Source: Lachnospiraceae bacterium
Lineage (GTDB): Bacteria > Bacillota_A > Clostridia > Lachnospirales > Lachnospiraceae
Direction of reading: 5' to 3'
NCBI GenBank assembly: GCA_017523185.1
Contig: JAFWXB010000193.1
Coordinates: 1-5,639 of the forward strand
Length of the DNA: 5,639 nt
Below, one piece after another: positions 1 to 5,292 of this stretch (position 1 is the stretch's first letter; each line of letters starts with the position of its first letter). Under the pieces are notes generated by a model, which was not told where the DNA came from, searched no databases, and worked only from the letters and a program-made list of their open reading frames with translations. The position numbers and the translations under genes were made by a program.

Positions 1-53
1 AATTCTTTTATTGCATTCCATTCTGTATCGGTTAATTCGTAACGTCTTAACAT
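1..53 (-). CDS. IS5-family transposase, N-terminal 17 codons (partial, runs off left edge)
   Basis: Reading the minus strand from the ATG at 53-51 gives MLRRYELTDTEWNAIKE, then the window ends mid-codon. The RYELTDxEWxxI pattern is the typical beginning of IS5-family transposases, in the small N-terminal domain (DUF4096-like) that precedes the DDE catalytic domain. The start is supported by a GGGG-rich ribosome binding site (AAAAGGGG on the minus strand, around 61-68) at normal spacing. None of the catalytic DDE residues are in the window, so activity cannot be judged. The short length is caused only by the window edge. Confidence is high for the family because both the N-terminus and the adjacent terminal repeat agree. 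Confidence 0.82.
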   Translation of the reverse strand, partial: MLRRYELTDTEWNAIKE

Positions 54-123
54 AGAAAACACCCCTTTTCTTTTATTTTATCATGAAAAGGACAGCAAAA
101 ACATAGGTTTTGTGCAATTTTTA

Positions 124-139
124 TTTTTCAAACACGCTC
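124..139 (-). repeat. Terminal inverted repeat of the IS5-family element
   Basis: On the minus strand the sequence is GAGCGTGTTTGAAAAA, starting at 139. This is the form of end sequence common in IS5-family elements of Firmicutes. The partner repeat is outside the window, so the exact length of the inverted repeat cannot be measured here. It is followed outwards by TA (140-141), the probable target duplication. Confidence 0.7.
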
Positions 140-152
140 TAGAAAGTCTGGA

Positions 153-1034
153 ATGAAATTATTCTTTTTAAAGAATATATCCAAGACAATTTCATTTACA
201 GGGGTTTTGGAACTTGAAGGTGAAGATTTAAATAAATTTTTTAGGGATATGGAAACACCAGCACATGATAAATGGAAACCAGAAAGTCATAGTAATCCAG
301 AATTAGCAAAGGAATATTTTCAAGAACTGAAAAAGTGGGTTACAGATAAAGTAAATGAACTAGGGGAACAGGATTATAGTGACGAAAGAGATATTGTAGG
401 ATTGGGTTCTATTTTAAATGTAAATGTTGACCATGAAAATAGTAAAGAGAAAAGGGAAGGATTAAATAATTTACTTGGGGAAATAGAGAAAATCGAGGTT
501 GAAGCTATTAGTAAAACACAGGGGTATTATATACCTGGAAGCGAAAATGAAATTCCAAATAAAAATAAAGAGCAAGAGAAGGTTCAAGGAACAATTAGTG
601 AAGATGGTTCAACAGATGCAATACGAATATTAAAAGGTACCAGAAAGAGAAAAAAGACAGAACAACATCGTGGATTTTTTGAAGAAGAAGGTAAGGATAT
701 TATTACAAAGACTATTGGAAAAGGGAGTCCATATCCACTTATGAATCTTCGGGTAATGAGATTATCAGATGGAAAATATAGAATAACATATACGTTGCCA
801 AGAGATTTATCATCAGGACATATTGAAATTGTTACAGTTGGAGAGAATGGAAAAAAGGTTAAGTTAAATGTTATTGAAGTACATAGTATAAAAAATAGTG
901 GTGATTTGTTTGTTAGTAATGGAGAGATTAAATTTAAGGAAATGAAGGGAAAAGAAAAAGTTCAATTAGAATTTAAACTTCCAGAATTAAGAAATTATGC
1001 AATGGAGGTGAAAATTTATGAACATAAGCAATAG
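153..1034 (+). CDS. C-terminal part of a GHKL-type (Hsp90-like) ATPase-like protein, probably truncated by the IS
   Basis: The 293-residue product has an ELEGEDLNKFF...METPAHDKW block at about residues 19-41, an acidic and lysine-rich helical segment (45-120), a charged linker (about 130-180) and a beta-rich C-terminus (190-290). From memory, the early block resembles the region following the GHKL ATP-binding domain in large bacterial ATP-binding proteins of defence-type operons; this assignment is moderate at best. No GHKL nucleotide-binding motif is present. The IS ends 13 bases before the ATG, the frame stays open upstream into the IS end as far as a TGA at 84-86, and no proper ribosome binding site precedes 153. 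All this suggests the visible start is not native and that the N-terminal domain was lost or lies beyond the IS. The stop overlaps the next gene by 17 bases. It is likely a non-functional remnant. Confidence 0.6.
   Translation: MKLFFLKNISKTISFTGVLELEGEDLNKFFRDMETPAHDKWKPESHSNPELAKEYFQELKKWVTDKVNELGEQDYSDERDIVGLGSILNVNVDHENSKEKREGLNNLLGEIEKIEVEAISKTQGYYIPGSENEIPNKNKEQEKVQGTISEDGSTDAIRILKGTRKRKKTEQHRGFFEEEGKDIITKTIGKGSPYPLMNLRVMRLSDGKYRITYTLPRDLSSGHIEIVTVGENGKKVKLNVIEVHSIKNSGDLFVSNGEIKFKEMKGKEKVQLEFKLPELRNYAMEVKIYEHKQ
1004..1008 (+). promoter_or_regulatory. Ribosome binding site of the 295-residue gene, inside the preceding gene
   Basis: GGAGG lies 9 bases before the ATG at 1018, within the last codons of the upstream gene. 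It fixes the start and means the second gene of the operon can be translated independently even though the first gene is probably broken. Confidence 0.7.
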
Positions 1035-1905
1035 ATTATATACATATCCAATACTTAATCAAGATAAAGACGATTATAAAACATCTAAATTTGAAGTAAC
1101 AGTTTCGAAAGAAAATAGTACGGTATCAAGTCTTGATTTAAAATTTAAGTTTACATTGATTAATAAAGAAATAAGAAATTTGATGTTATTTGATAAAAGT
1201 GCAGAGTATGTGGTACATATTGAGTGTCCTACGACATCATTTAGAACAATTGTAACGGGTGATGTTAGTGGAGAGTTTTCGTATCAGATACCATATAAGG
1301 AGTTAAATGGTAAGGTAGAAATAGTGGCATTTGTGTTAGCTACAAAAGAGATTAAAAATTTTTCAAGTATTGATTGGAATGAAGATTTTCAAGGATTAAC
1401 ATTTGATATTCCTAAAGGTGGAATATTAGCATTTGAAAATTTAGATGATTTAATGATAATTAAAGATGATCAGGATTTAATGAATGCATCATCAATTTTT
1501 TCCATATATAAAAGAAATACAGATGAATCTAAACCGGCAGTTGTTGAGTTAAATAGTCCTAAAATTAAAATTGGTCTTTGTACAAAAGAGTATAATCTAT
1601 ATAATAAATATGCAGGTATGGAAGAAACGCGTATACTTGTAAATTCGTTGATTGTGTTGCCAGCATTGGTATATGTATTTGAAGAATTAAGACAAGAAGA
1701 TAACGAGGAAACATATAAGGAAAGGTTATGGTATATATCATTAGTAAGAGCATATAGAAAAAAAGGTATAAATTTAAGAGAAGTGTTGATGGATGAAACA
1801 AAAACATCTTATGAATGTGCTCAAGAAGCAATGGATTTAGCGATTAATCTTGCATTAGAAGGACTAGAAGAAATCTTTACTACAAGTGAAGGGGATTCAG
1901 AATAA
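1018..1905 (+). CDS. Hypothetical protein of a putative defence operon, beta-rich N-terminus and helical C-terminus
   Basis: I do not recognise this 295-residue protein. The N-terminal half (about 20-180) alternates short hydrophobic and charged segments as expected of beta strands, with notable stretches EYVVHIECPTTSFRT (63-77) and DIPKGGILAFENLDD (130-144). The C-terminal part (about 195-290) looks alpha-helical: VNSLIVLPALVYVFEEL (208-224), then a charged helix and a DLAINLALEGLEEIF segment (273-287). There is no signal peptide or convincing membrane span; the 208-221 hydrophobic stretch is too short and probably a buried helix. The gene overlaps its upstream neighbour by 17 bases, and its TAA shares one base with the ATG of the next gene, so the three are co-transcribed. 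A partner or scaffold role beside an ATPase is only a guess from context. Confidence 0.75.
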   Translation: MNISNRLYTYPILNQDKDDYKTSKFEVTVSKENSTVSSLDLKFKFTLINKEIRNLMLFDKSAEYVVHIECPTTSFRTIVTGDVSGEFSYQIPYKELNGKVEIVAFVLATKEIKNFSSIDWNEDFQGLTFDIPKGGILAFENLDDLMIIKDDQDLMNASSIFSIYKRNTDESKPAVVELNSPKIKIGLCTKEYNLYNKYAGMEETRILVNSLIVLPALVYVFEELRQEDNEETYKERLWYISLVRAYRKKGINLREVLMDETKTSYECAQEAMDLAINLALEGLEEIFTTSEGDSE

Positions 1906-2741
1906 TGAAATTATACATCATGAAAAGAATTGCTTTGGATACATTAAAAAGTGAAATGAAAAATATTTATTCAAAGTATTATATTGAGGAAACAAACGAA
2001 TGGATGACAGATATATGTGGAGAAGATCCATTTATAGAGATTGCAGAAGTAGAACAGTTTGAGTTAGCTGATTTAACTATGCCAAAAGGTACGATAGATG
2101 CAGAAAATTGTAAAATTATATATTGGAATTTACGAAAATATATTAGTCCTTCACAGGCAAGTGATGAACGATTATGGGCTGGATTATGTAATGGTACTTT
2201 TTATGAATATCTAAAAAAAAGATGGAATTATGTTGGGGAAATAAAAGGTGATGCTGATACAAATGTAAGAGAAATAACATTACGATTCTTCTTTAGTGGA
2301 AATGCAGTTAGGAGGGGATTGTATAGAAATACACTTAGTAAATGTTGGTGGGTTGGATATAATTTATATGATGCTTCAAATAAAGAGCATTTTTGGAGAA
2401 TAGATGCTTTAGGTTCTAGTGATTTTAGTTCAAAAGTATCAGATATTTTTGCATCAAATAATTTTTCATCGAATATCACTATAGTAGATGGAATTATTCA
2501 GGCGTTGTTATATTTCAAAAAAAGGGGAATAGTATTGAAACAACGTGAGCATATTCGTTCATCACTTCAAAAATTAAATGCAATTGGGGGAGCTATTATT
2601 CTTGATGAATTAAACAAGGATGAAATTGCAAAGATAGTGATAGATAATATTGAAACAATAATTGCAGGAAATGTGGGGGCTTTAGATTTTGAAGAAGCCG
2701 AATCATATGAAGAAATAGTAGATGTGGAAGATAATGAATAA
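1905..2741 (+). CDS. DUF6339-like protein
   Basis: The 278-residue product carries motifs that I associate with the DUF6339 family: ASDERLWAGL (85-94), an aromatic FYEYLKKRW (99-107), RFFFSGNAVRRGLYRN (127-142) and CWWVGYNLYD (147-156), followed by a helical C-terminal half and an acidic tail (262-278). The biochemical function of the family is unknown to me; members are often found near ATPases, methyltransferases and helicases in defence-like clusters. The start at 1905 overlaps the preceding stop by one base (TAATG) with AAGGGG at 1889-1894 about 10 bases ahead, so translation is probably coupled. A second in-frame ATG at 1920 is possible but less well spaced. No known catalytic motif is evident. 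It is the last gene of the first operon. Confidence 0.72.
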   Translation: MKLYIMKRIALDTLKSEMKNIYSKYYIEETNEWMTDICGEDPFIEIAEVEQFELADLTMPKGTIDAENCKIIYWNLRKYISPSQASDERLWAGLCNGTFYEYLKKRWNYVGEIKGDADTNVREITLRFFFSGNAVRRGLYRNTLSKCWWVGYNLYDASNKEHFWRIDALGSSDFSSKVSDIFASNNFSSNITIVDGIIQALLYFKKRGIVLKQREHIRSSLQKLNAIGGAIILDELNKDEIAKIVIDNIETIIAGNVGALDFEEAESYEEIVDVEDNE

Positions 2742-2755
2742 TTAGTATGAGACAT

Positions 2756-2784
2756 TTGAGTTATAAACTAAAAATAAATATATA
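2756..2784 (+). promoter_or_regulatory. Candidate sigma-A-type promoter before the JAMM-like gene
   Basis: TTGAGT (2756-2761) and TATATA (2779-2784) are separated by 17 bases in the 93-bp gap between the DUF6339-like gene and the next gene. The gap has no clear terminator hairpin. In such AT-rich DNA this match is weak evidence, but it would allow the downstream pair of genes to be expressed separately. Confidence 0.35.
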
Positions 2785-2834
2785 AGTGAAACTAACTATA
2801 TGAATTAAAAGATTGTATAAAAGGATATATCGTA

Positions 2835-3461
2835 ATGGAGCAAGATAAAAAATTAAATGACCTTGAAATGGCAAAAAAACGTAACCATAAGATTATGATT
2901 ACAGAAGAAGCCATTAATAAAGTTCCAAGAATAAAATATAAGAATATTGCTGAAAATGAATATGATAATATTTGGGAATTGGCAAAAAGTGTTTTGAAAA
3001 TATCGAAAGAAGAAAATGATTCAAATGAAGTAGCAGTAACATATAGCCTTAACAGCATGGAATTGATTGAACGAGGCGAAAAGTATATTGGAGTATCACT
3101 TGGAATGGAGCATGATGTAGACCCATTGGGTGACACAACATCATACCATTTGATTTCATCAGCGAAAGATTGTGTAGTGATTGTGTTACATAATCATCCT
3201 TCTTTATCAAATTTTTCGTTGTCAGATATACAGTTTCTTTTAAAGTATGAAACCATAAAAATGATGGTGGTTGTGACAAATTTAGGAAGTATATCTTATT
3301 TGGTAAAGAATAAAAAGTATAACTTCCGTAGTGCTGTTAATCTTTTTAATCAGGCAGTCGATAAGAATAATGAAGCAAAAAATTTAAAAGATTTTCAAGA
3401 TGCCGCAGATTATTTTTTGAAAAATTGTTATAATGTAGGTATAGATTATGACAATCGTTAG
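2835..3461 (+). CDS. JAB/MPN-like (JAMM motif) protein, possible metalloprotease or deubiquitinase-like enzyme
   Basis: The 208-residue product has a VVIVLHNHPSLSNFSLSDI segment (114-132). The HNHP followed by S128 and D131 is the metal-binding signature of JAB/MPN domains, as in RadC and JAMM peptidases. The spacing is one residue shorter than in RadC (S at +7 and D at +10 from the second histidine), a form I remember from small clostridial proteins of phage- and island-type regions. The domain spans roughly residues 65-160, with an N-terminal charged helix (1-60) and a C-terminal helical tail (165-205). The catalytic glutamate expected upstream cannot be assigned with certainty. The start has a modest AAAGG about 10 bases ahead. 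It is separate from the first operon and directly followed by a small gene whose ribosome binding site overlaps its stop codon. Zinc-dependent hydrolase activity is inferred from the motif only. Confidence 0.7.
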   Translation: MEQDKKLNDLEMAKKRNHKIMITEEAINKVPRIKYKNIAENEYDNIWELAKSVLKISKEENDSNEVAVTYSLNSMELIERGEKYIGVSLGMEHDVDPLGDTTSYHLISSAKDCVVIVLHNHPSLSNFSLSDIQFLLKYETIKMMVVVTNLGSISYLVKNKKYNFRSAVNLFNQAVDKNNEAKNLKDFQDAADYFLKNCYNVGIDYDNR

Positions 3462-3465
3462 GAGG
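3460..3465 (+). promoter_or_regulatory. Strong ribosome binding site that decides the start of the 57-residue gene
   Basis: AGGAGG overlaps the TAG stop of the JAMM-like gene and lies 8 bases before the ATG at 3474. This spacing favours 3474 over an in-frame GTG at 3465, which overlaps the site itself and cannot be used with it. It also couples the small gene to the preceding one. Confidence 0.75.
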
Positions 3466-3473
3466 TGCATGGA

Positions 3474-3647
3474 ATGAACGACGAAAGAGTTATTTTGAGT
3501 GAACGACCGGAAGATTTAAGAAAAGCTGTTGAGTGGGGACGTGAGCAACAAAGAAAAATATTAAATGAAAAAGGTGAACAGCTTGCAGATGCTCTGATGG
3601 AGAAAATGACACCTTTGATTTTACAGAGAAATACCACTAAACAATAG
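3474..3647 (+). CDS. Small hypothetical protein, 57 residues, charged and helical
   Basis: I do not recognise this protein. It starts MNDERVILSERPEDL and then forms a predicted amphipathic, highly charged helix from about residue 11 to 50 (RKAVEWGREQQRKILNEKGE and onward), ending in a short polar tail. It has no cysteine pairs, signal peptide or membrane segment. The perfect AGGAGG at correct distance, immediately after the JAMM-like gene, is the best evidence that it is real. The pair probably forms one transcript, so the small protein may be a partner or regulator of the JAMM-like protein; that is context only. It could also be the N-terminal remnant of a longer gene, since non-coding DNA follows directly. 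Confidence 0.6.
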   Translation: MNDERVILSERPEDLRKAVEWGREQQRKILNEKGEQLADALMEKMTPLILQRNTTKQ

Positions 3648-3657
3648 AAAACTTCGT

Positions 3658-3675
3658 GGGTACACTTTGGGTACA
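3658..3675 (+). repeat. Tandem heptamer pair GGGTACA, 11-bp period
   Basis: GGGTACA occurs at 3658-3664 and again at 3669-3675, separated by CTTT, so the two copies sit one helical turn apart. It begins 11 bases after the stop of the small gene. Such helically phased direct repeats are typical of protein binding sites, for example tyrosine recombinase arm-type sites at the edges of integrated elements. The protein that binds is unknown. Confidence 0.55.
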
Positions 3676-3794
3676 AACAAAAATGAAACTATAAATAATA
3701 GAAAAAATATAATGAAAAACAATCATTTTTGAAAAGAAATACAACTGAATATAGGAACGACACGGTAATAAAAATTGAGTGGGAATAGAATAAA

Positions 3795-3810
3795 AATGGC
3801 TGTAGCCATT
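3795..3810. repeat. Short palindrome, AATGGCT/AGCCATT
   Basis: A 7-bp perfect inverted repeat with a 2-base centre (GT). The loop is too small for a good RNA hairpin, so a dimeric DNA-binding protein site or a recombination core is more likely than a terminator. It lies between the two heptamer pairs. Confidence 0.45.
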
Positions 3811-3836
3811 GATTTTACTGGATTTGTAAAGTGCTT

Positions 3837-3854
3837 GGTTGCAATTTGGTTGCA
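3837..3854 (+). repeat. Tandem heptamer pair GGTTGCA, 11-bp period
   Basis: GGTTGCA at 3837-3843 and 3848-3854, separated by ATTT. The architecture (7-base unit, 4-base spacer ending TTT, 11-bp period) is the same as in the GGGTACA pair at 3658-3675, and the units share the pattern GGKTRCA when aligned loosely. The two pairs are 179 bases apart in the same orientation. Confidence 0.55.
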
Positions 3855-3872
3855 GAATGGTAATAGTTTAGT

Positions 3873-3904
3873 TTAGCACCAATCACTTCGCTGATTGGTG
3901 CTAA
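3873..3904. repeat. Hairpin 1, 13-bp perfect stem with 6-base loop
   Basis: TTAGCACCAATCA (3873-3885) pairs perfectly with TGATTGGTGCTAA (3892-3904) around the loop CTTCGC. There is no T-run after it (AGAGAAC follows), so it is not an intrinsic terminator. Confidence 0.8.
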
Positions 3905-3927
3905 GAGAACAAGTAAAGCAAGCCAAA

Positions 3928-3971
3928 GCGACATCCATCTCGCTAAAGGCGACTTGGAATATGGATGTCGC
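3928..3971. repeat. Hairpin 2, 11-bp stem with internal small stem and an alternative pairing
   Basis: GCGACATCCAT (3928-3938) pairs with ATGGATGTCGC (3961-3971). Inside, TCGC (3940-3943) can pair with GCGA (3949-3952). The right arm can instead pair as GTCGCCT (3967-3973) with AGGCGAC (3947-3953), so two mutually exclusive folds are possible. Confidence 0.75.
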
Positions 3972-3973
3972 CT

Positions 3974-4002
3974 ATAACAGTCAGCGTATGCTGAACTGTT
4001 AT
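3974..4002. repeat. Hairpin 3, 12-bp stem with one bulged base and GTAT loop
   Basis: ATAACAGTCAGC (3974-3985) pairs with GCTGAACTGTTAT (3990-4002), leaving one extra base on the right arm. It begins only two bases after hairpin 2, which suggests coaxial stacking if transcribed. Confidence 0.75.
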
Positions 4003-4013
4003 GCAGAAAGTGG

Positions 4014-4046
4014 TAGTGAGGTAAAATGTGAAAATTTGCCTTGCTA
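4014..4046 (+). repeat. Hairpin 4, 12-bp stem that needs G-U pairs
   Basis: TAGTGAGGTAAA (4014-4025) and TTTGCCTTGCTA (4035-4046) pair over 12 positions if three G-U pairs are allowed, with a 9-base loop. As the wobble pairs work only in RNA, this stem favours an RNA structure over a DNA protein-binding palindrome. Confidence 0.55.
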
Positions 4047-4086
4047 TTTGATAGAATTGAATAGAAAATAGATGAATTTTTGGAAG

Positions 4087-4113
4087 CACCACAGAGAAAT
4101 CTGTGGTGTTTTT
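4087..4113 (+). terminator. Intrinsic (Rho-independent) terminator
   Basis: CACCACAGA (4087-4095) and TCTGTGGTG (4100-4108) form a perfect 9-bp stem closed by a GAAA tetraloop and followed at once by five T residues (4109-4113) on the plus strand. It ends the hairpin-rich transcript 28 bases before the GTG of the next operon, so it acts either as the end of an upstream small RNA or as an attenuator. Confidence 0.85.
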
Positions 4114-4127
4114 GCAAAGAAATGGGG

Positions 4128-4134
4128 AAGGAAG
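4128..4134 (+). promoter_or_regulatory. Ribosome binding site deciding the GTG start at 4142
   Basis: AAGGAAG, preceded by GGGG, ends 7 bases before GTG 4142. It supports this start over in-frame GTG codons at 4103 and 4106, which lie inside the terminator stem. Confidence 0.65.
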
Positions 4135-4141
4135 CAGATTA

Positions 4142-4852
4142 GTGAAAACATATTTATGGCTTGAAGACAGAACTGGAAAATCCGGTTATATATTTTGGCA
4201 AACATTTATGAAACAATTATGTCCGGAAATCGTAGTCGAAAGCAAGAAAAATAATAGTGAATTAGTAAAGGCTGTTAAGGGATTAGAAGATACTGAGAAT
4301 AGATATATTATTGTGTTTGATAATTCTTTTGATAATTTACAGGTAGTTACAGAACAGAAATTATTAAGGAAATATGCAGATAAAAAAGAGAATGTCTTTT
4401 TATTAGATATTATATGCTTTGAGTATTTGTTGCTTGAATTTGAGAATTTAATAGCATGGATTTATGCACCTGATGATGAATTTTTAATAAAGAGAAGAAA
4501 AGCAATTATGGCAAGAGAAAAATTTGTTTATGCGATTCAAAATGGTGAATTTAATTATAAGGACATTCAAGCGATTGTAGAATATTGTGAACGTATTGAA
4601 AATTATAATGTAGAACAATTATCAGCAAAAATATTATTTGATTTGACAAGAAATACAGGATTTGAAGTATCAAAGGGAAAAATTGGTGAGTGTTGGATAA
4701 AATCTTGCTGTGAATGGGAAAATCGAATGGATGATGATATTTGTGGTCTTGATACTAGCAGATTACAACTTAACGATAAAATGAAACATATTTATACAGG
4801 AACAAGTCTTGCAACACAGTTTCAGAATCTAGATTTGGAGGTGGTATTGTGA
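4142..4852 (+). CDS. TOPRIM/DUF4435-like protein, first gene of a coupled three-gene operon
   Basis: With the GTG start the protein has 236 residues and begins MKTYLWLEDRTGKSGYIFW. Acidic positions fall where TOPRIM-type domains carry them: E8 at the end of the first strand, the FDNSFDN segment with D60 and D64, and LLDIICFEYLLLEF with D89 and E94. The order resembles DUF4435/OLD-type TOPRIM domains (a glutamate, then a D-rich strand end, then a D..E helix), but the usual DxD is altered, so this is a moderate fold guess. Residues 100-236 are mostly helical without a known motif. The stop overlaps the next start (GTGA at 4849-4852). TOPRIM domains cut or bind nucleic acid with divalent metals; pairing with a downstream P-loop ATPase recalls OLD and PARIS-like systems. 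It may instead be an unrelated family specific to clostridia. Confidence 0.6.
   Translation: MKTYLWLEDRTGKSGYIFWQTFMKQLCPEIVVESKKNNSELVKAVKGLEDTENRYIIVFDNSFDNLQVVTEQKLLRKYADKKENVFLLDIICFEYLLLEFENLIAWIYAPDDEFLIKRRKAIMAREKFVYAIQNGEFNYKDIQAIVEYCERIENYNVEQLSAKILFDLTRNTGFEVSKGKIGECWIKSCCEWENRMDDDICGLDTSRLQLNDKMKHIYTGTSLATQFQNLDLEVVL
4837..4841 (+). promoter_or_regulatory. Ribosome binding site for the GTG start at 4849
   Basis: GGAGG lies 7 bases before GTG 4849, inside the end of the previous gene. Together with the 4-base GTGA stop/start overlap it indicates translational coupling. Confidence 0.7.
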
Positions 4853-5292
4853 TAACAATTTTCAAAAATAAAAAAGATATTCCACAAGAAATGGAATATA
4901 TCGAATTAAATGATATTTATTTCAATCAGAATACTTCATCGAAACTTGATGATAAAGCGAAAAACATAATAGAAATTATAGACGGAGCAAAGTTAATCAG
5001 CAAGTATAGAATACAATCGAGATTTGATGAAATTATTTTAGATATAGATAAGTTATCAGCCGGATGTAAGACGGTCTTAAATGTATTATATAATCCTGAT
5101 AAGGTATTTTGTTTAAAGGAATGTGGAAATAATGCATTGGAGCTATTATATCAGTTAGAAGCAGGAAATGTTTATAGTGATTATGCATTAATTCCATTTG
5201 ATATGGAAGTAGTAAATGTGCAGACTTCTTTGGGACAAAAAGAAATTAGGGATTATGAAGAATTAAAGGAGTGGTGGAGTAGTGAAGATTAA
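4849..5292 (+). CDS. DUF4869-like protein
   Basis: The 147-residue product contains a core LSAGCKTVLNVLYNPDKVF (69-87) followed by CGNNALELLYQLEAG (92-106) and an IPFDMEVVNV strand (115-124). This order resembles DUF4869 proteins of clostridia, where a substrate-like SGGVKTLIL...PDKVF...CGDN pattern is usual; the match is from memory and the N-terminal 60 residues are less similar. The function of that family is not known to me. No membrane segment or signal peptide is present. The gene overlaps the preceding one by 4 bases and the following ATPase by 11, so the three products are made together, plausibly as a complex or as toxin/antidote-type partners. It ends with an acidic, tryptophan-containing tail (EELKEWWSSED). 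Confidence 0.62.
   Translation: MITIFKNKKDIPQEMEYIELNDIYFNQNTSSKLDDKAKNIIEIIDGAKLISKYRIQSRFDEIILDIDKLSAGCKTVLNVLYNPDKVFCLKECGNNALELLYQLEAGNVYSDYALIPFDMEVVNVQTSLGQKEIRDYEELKEWWSSED

Larger units (their letters stand above)
1..139 (-). mobile_element. IS5-family insertion sequence, transposase-proximal end (partial)
   Basis: The minus strand reads from a terminal repeat at 139 through a short leader into a transposase start at 53, and the rest of the element lies beyond the left edge. The encoded N-terminus and the end sequence starting GAGCGTGTTTGAAAA fit the ISL2/IS1031/IS427-like branch of IS5 as I remember it. The outer boundary is placed at 139 because the following TA at 140-141 lies within CTAG (139-142), a target type expected for this branch; a 2-bp TA duplication is likely but the other side is not visible. 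The element abuts the truncated ATPase-like gene. Confidence 0.8.
3873..4113 (+). other. Multi-hairpin block ending in a terminator: candidate structured RNA, leader or transfer origin
   Basis: This gene-free stretch contains four successive large inverted repeats (3873-3904, 3928-3971, 3974-4002, 4014-4046) and then an intrinsic terminator at 4087-4113. It is visibly richer in G and C than the surrounding genes. The order of hairpins followed by a plus-strand terminator fits a small non-coding RNA or an attenuating leader for the operon that starts at 4142. A conjugative transfer origin or phage/element replication site is an alternative because these also carry clustered inverted repeats, although no relaxase gene is seen here. 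I cannot match it to a named RNA family. Confidence 0.5.

Noticed and set aside
2742..2834. Terminator between the DUF6339-like gene and the JAMM-like gene
   Set aside because: No GC-rich stem followed by a T-run is visible in this AT-rich gap.
1565..3279. Several minus-strand open frames of 62-114 codons within 1565-3279
   Set aside because: They are mirror images of well-supported plus-strand genes, rich in Ser, Leu and Phe as expected of antisense AT-rich coding DNA, and have no start signals.
3458..3676. Minus-strand open frame of 72 codons opposite the small gene
   Set aside because: It is the antisense of the 57-residue gene, whose AGGAGG and ATG are much stronger evidence.
3729..3755. 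TTGAAA ... TATAGG as a promoter for the hairpin block
   Set aside because: The spacing is only 15 bases and the second box is poor, so in such AT-rich sequence it is not distinguishable from chance.
3658..4046. CRISPR array
   Set aside because: The direct repeats are 7 bases with 4-base spacers and the larger repeats are inverted with different sequences; there is no array of identical repeats with unique spacers.
3873..4046. tRNA or tRNA-like gene
   Set aside because: The stems are longer than tRNA arms, and there is no T-loop GTTCRA-type motif or cloverleaf order.
3815..4117. Minus-strand open frame of 100 codons across the hairpin block
   Set aside because: It arises from the inverted repeats and the terminator, has no ribosome binding site, and its translation shows no family-like pattern.
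4103..4141. In-frame GTG codons at 4103 and 4106 as the start of the TOPRIM-like gene
   Set aside because: Both lie in the right arm of the intrinsic terminator and lack a ribosome binding site; the extra 13 residues do not look like protein, while GTG 4142 has a well-spaced AAGGAAG.
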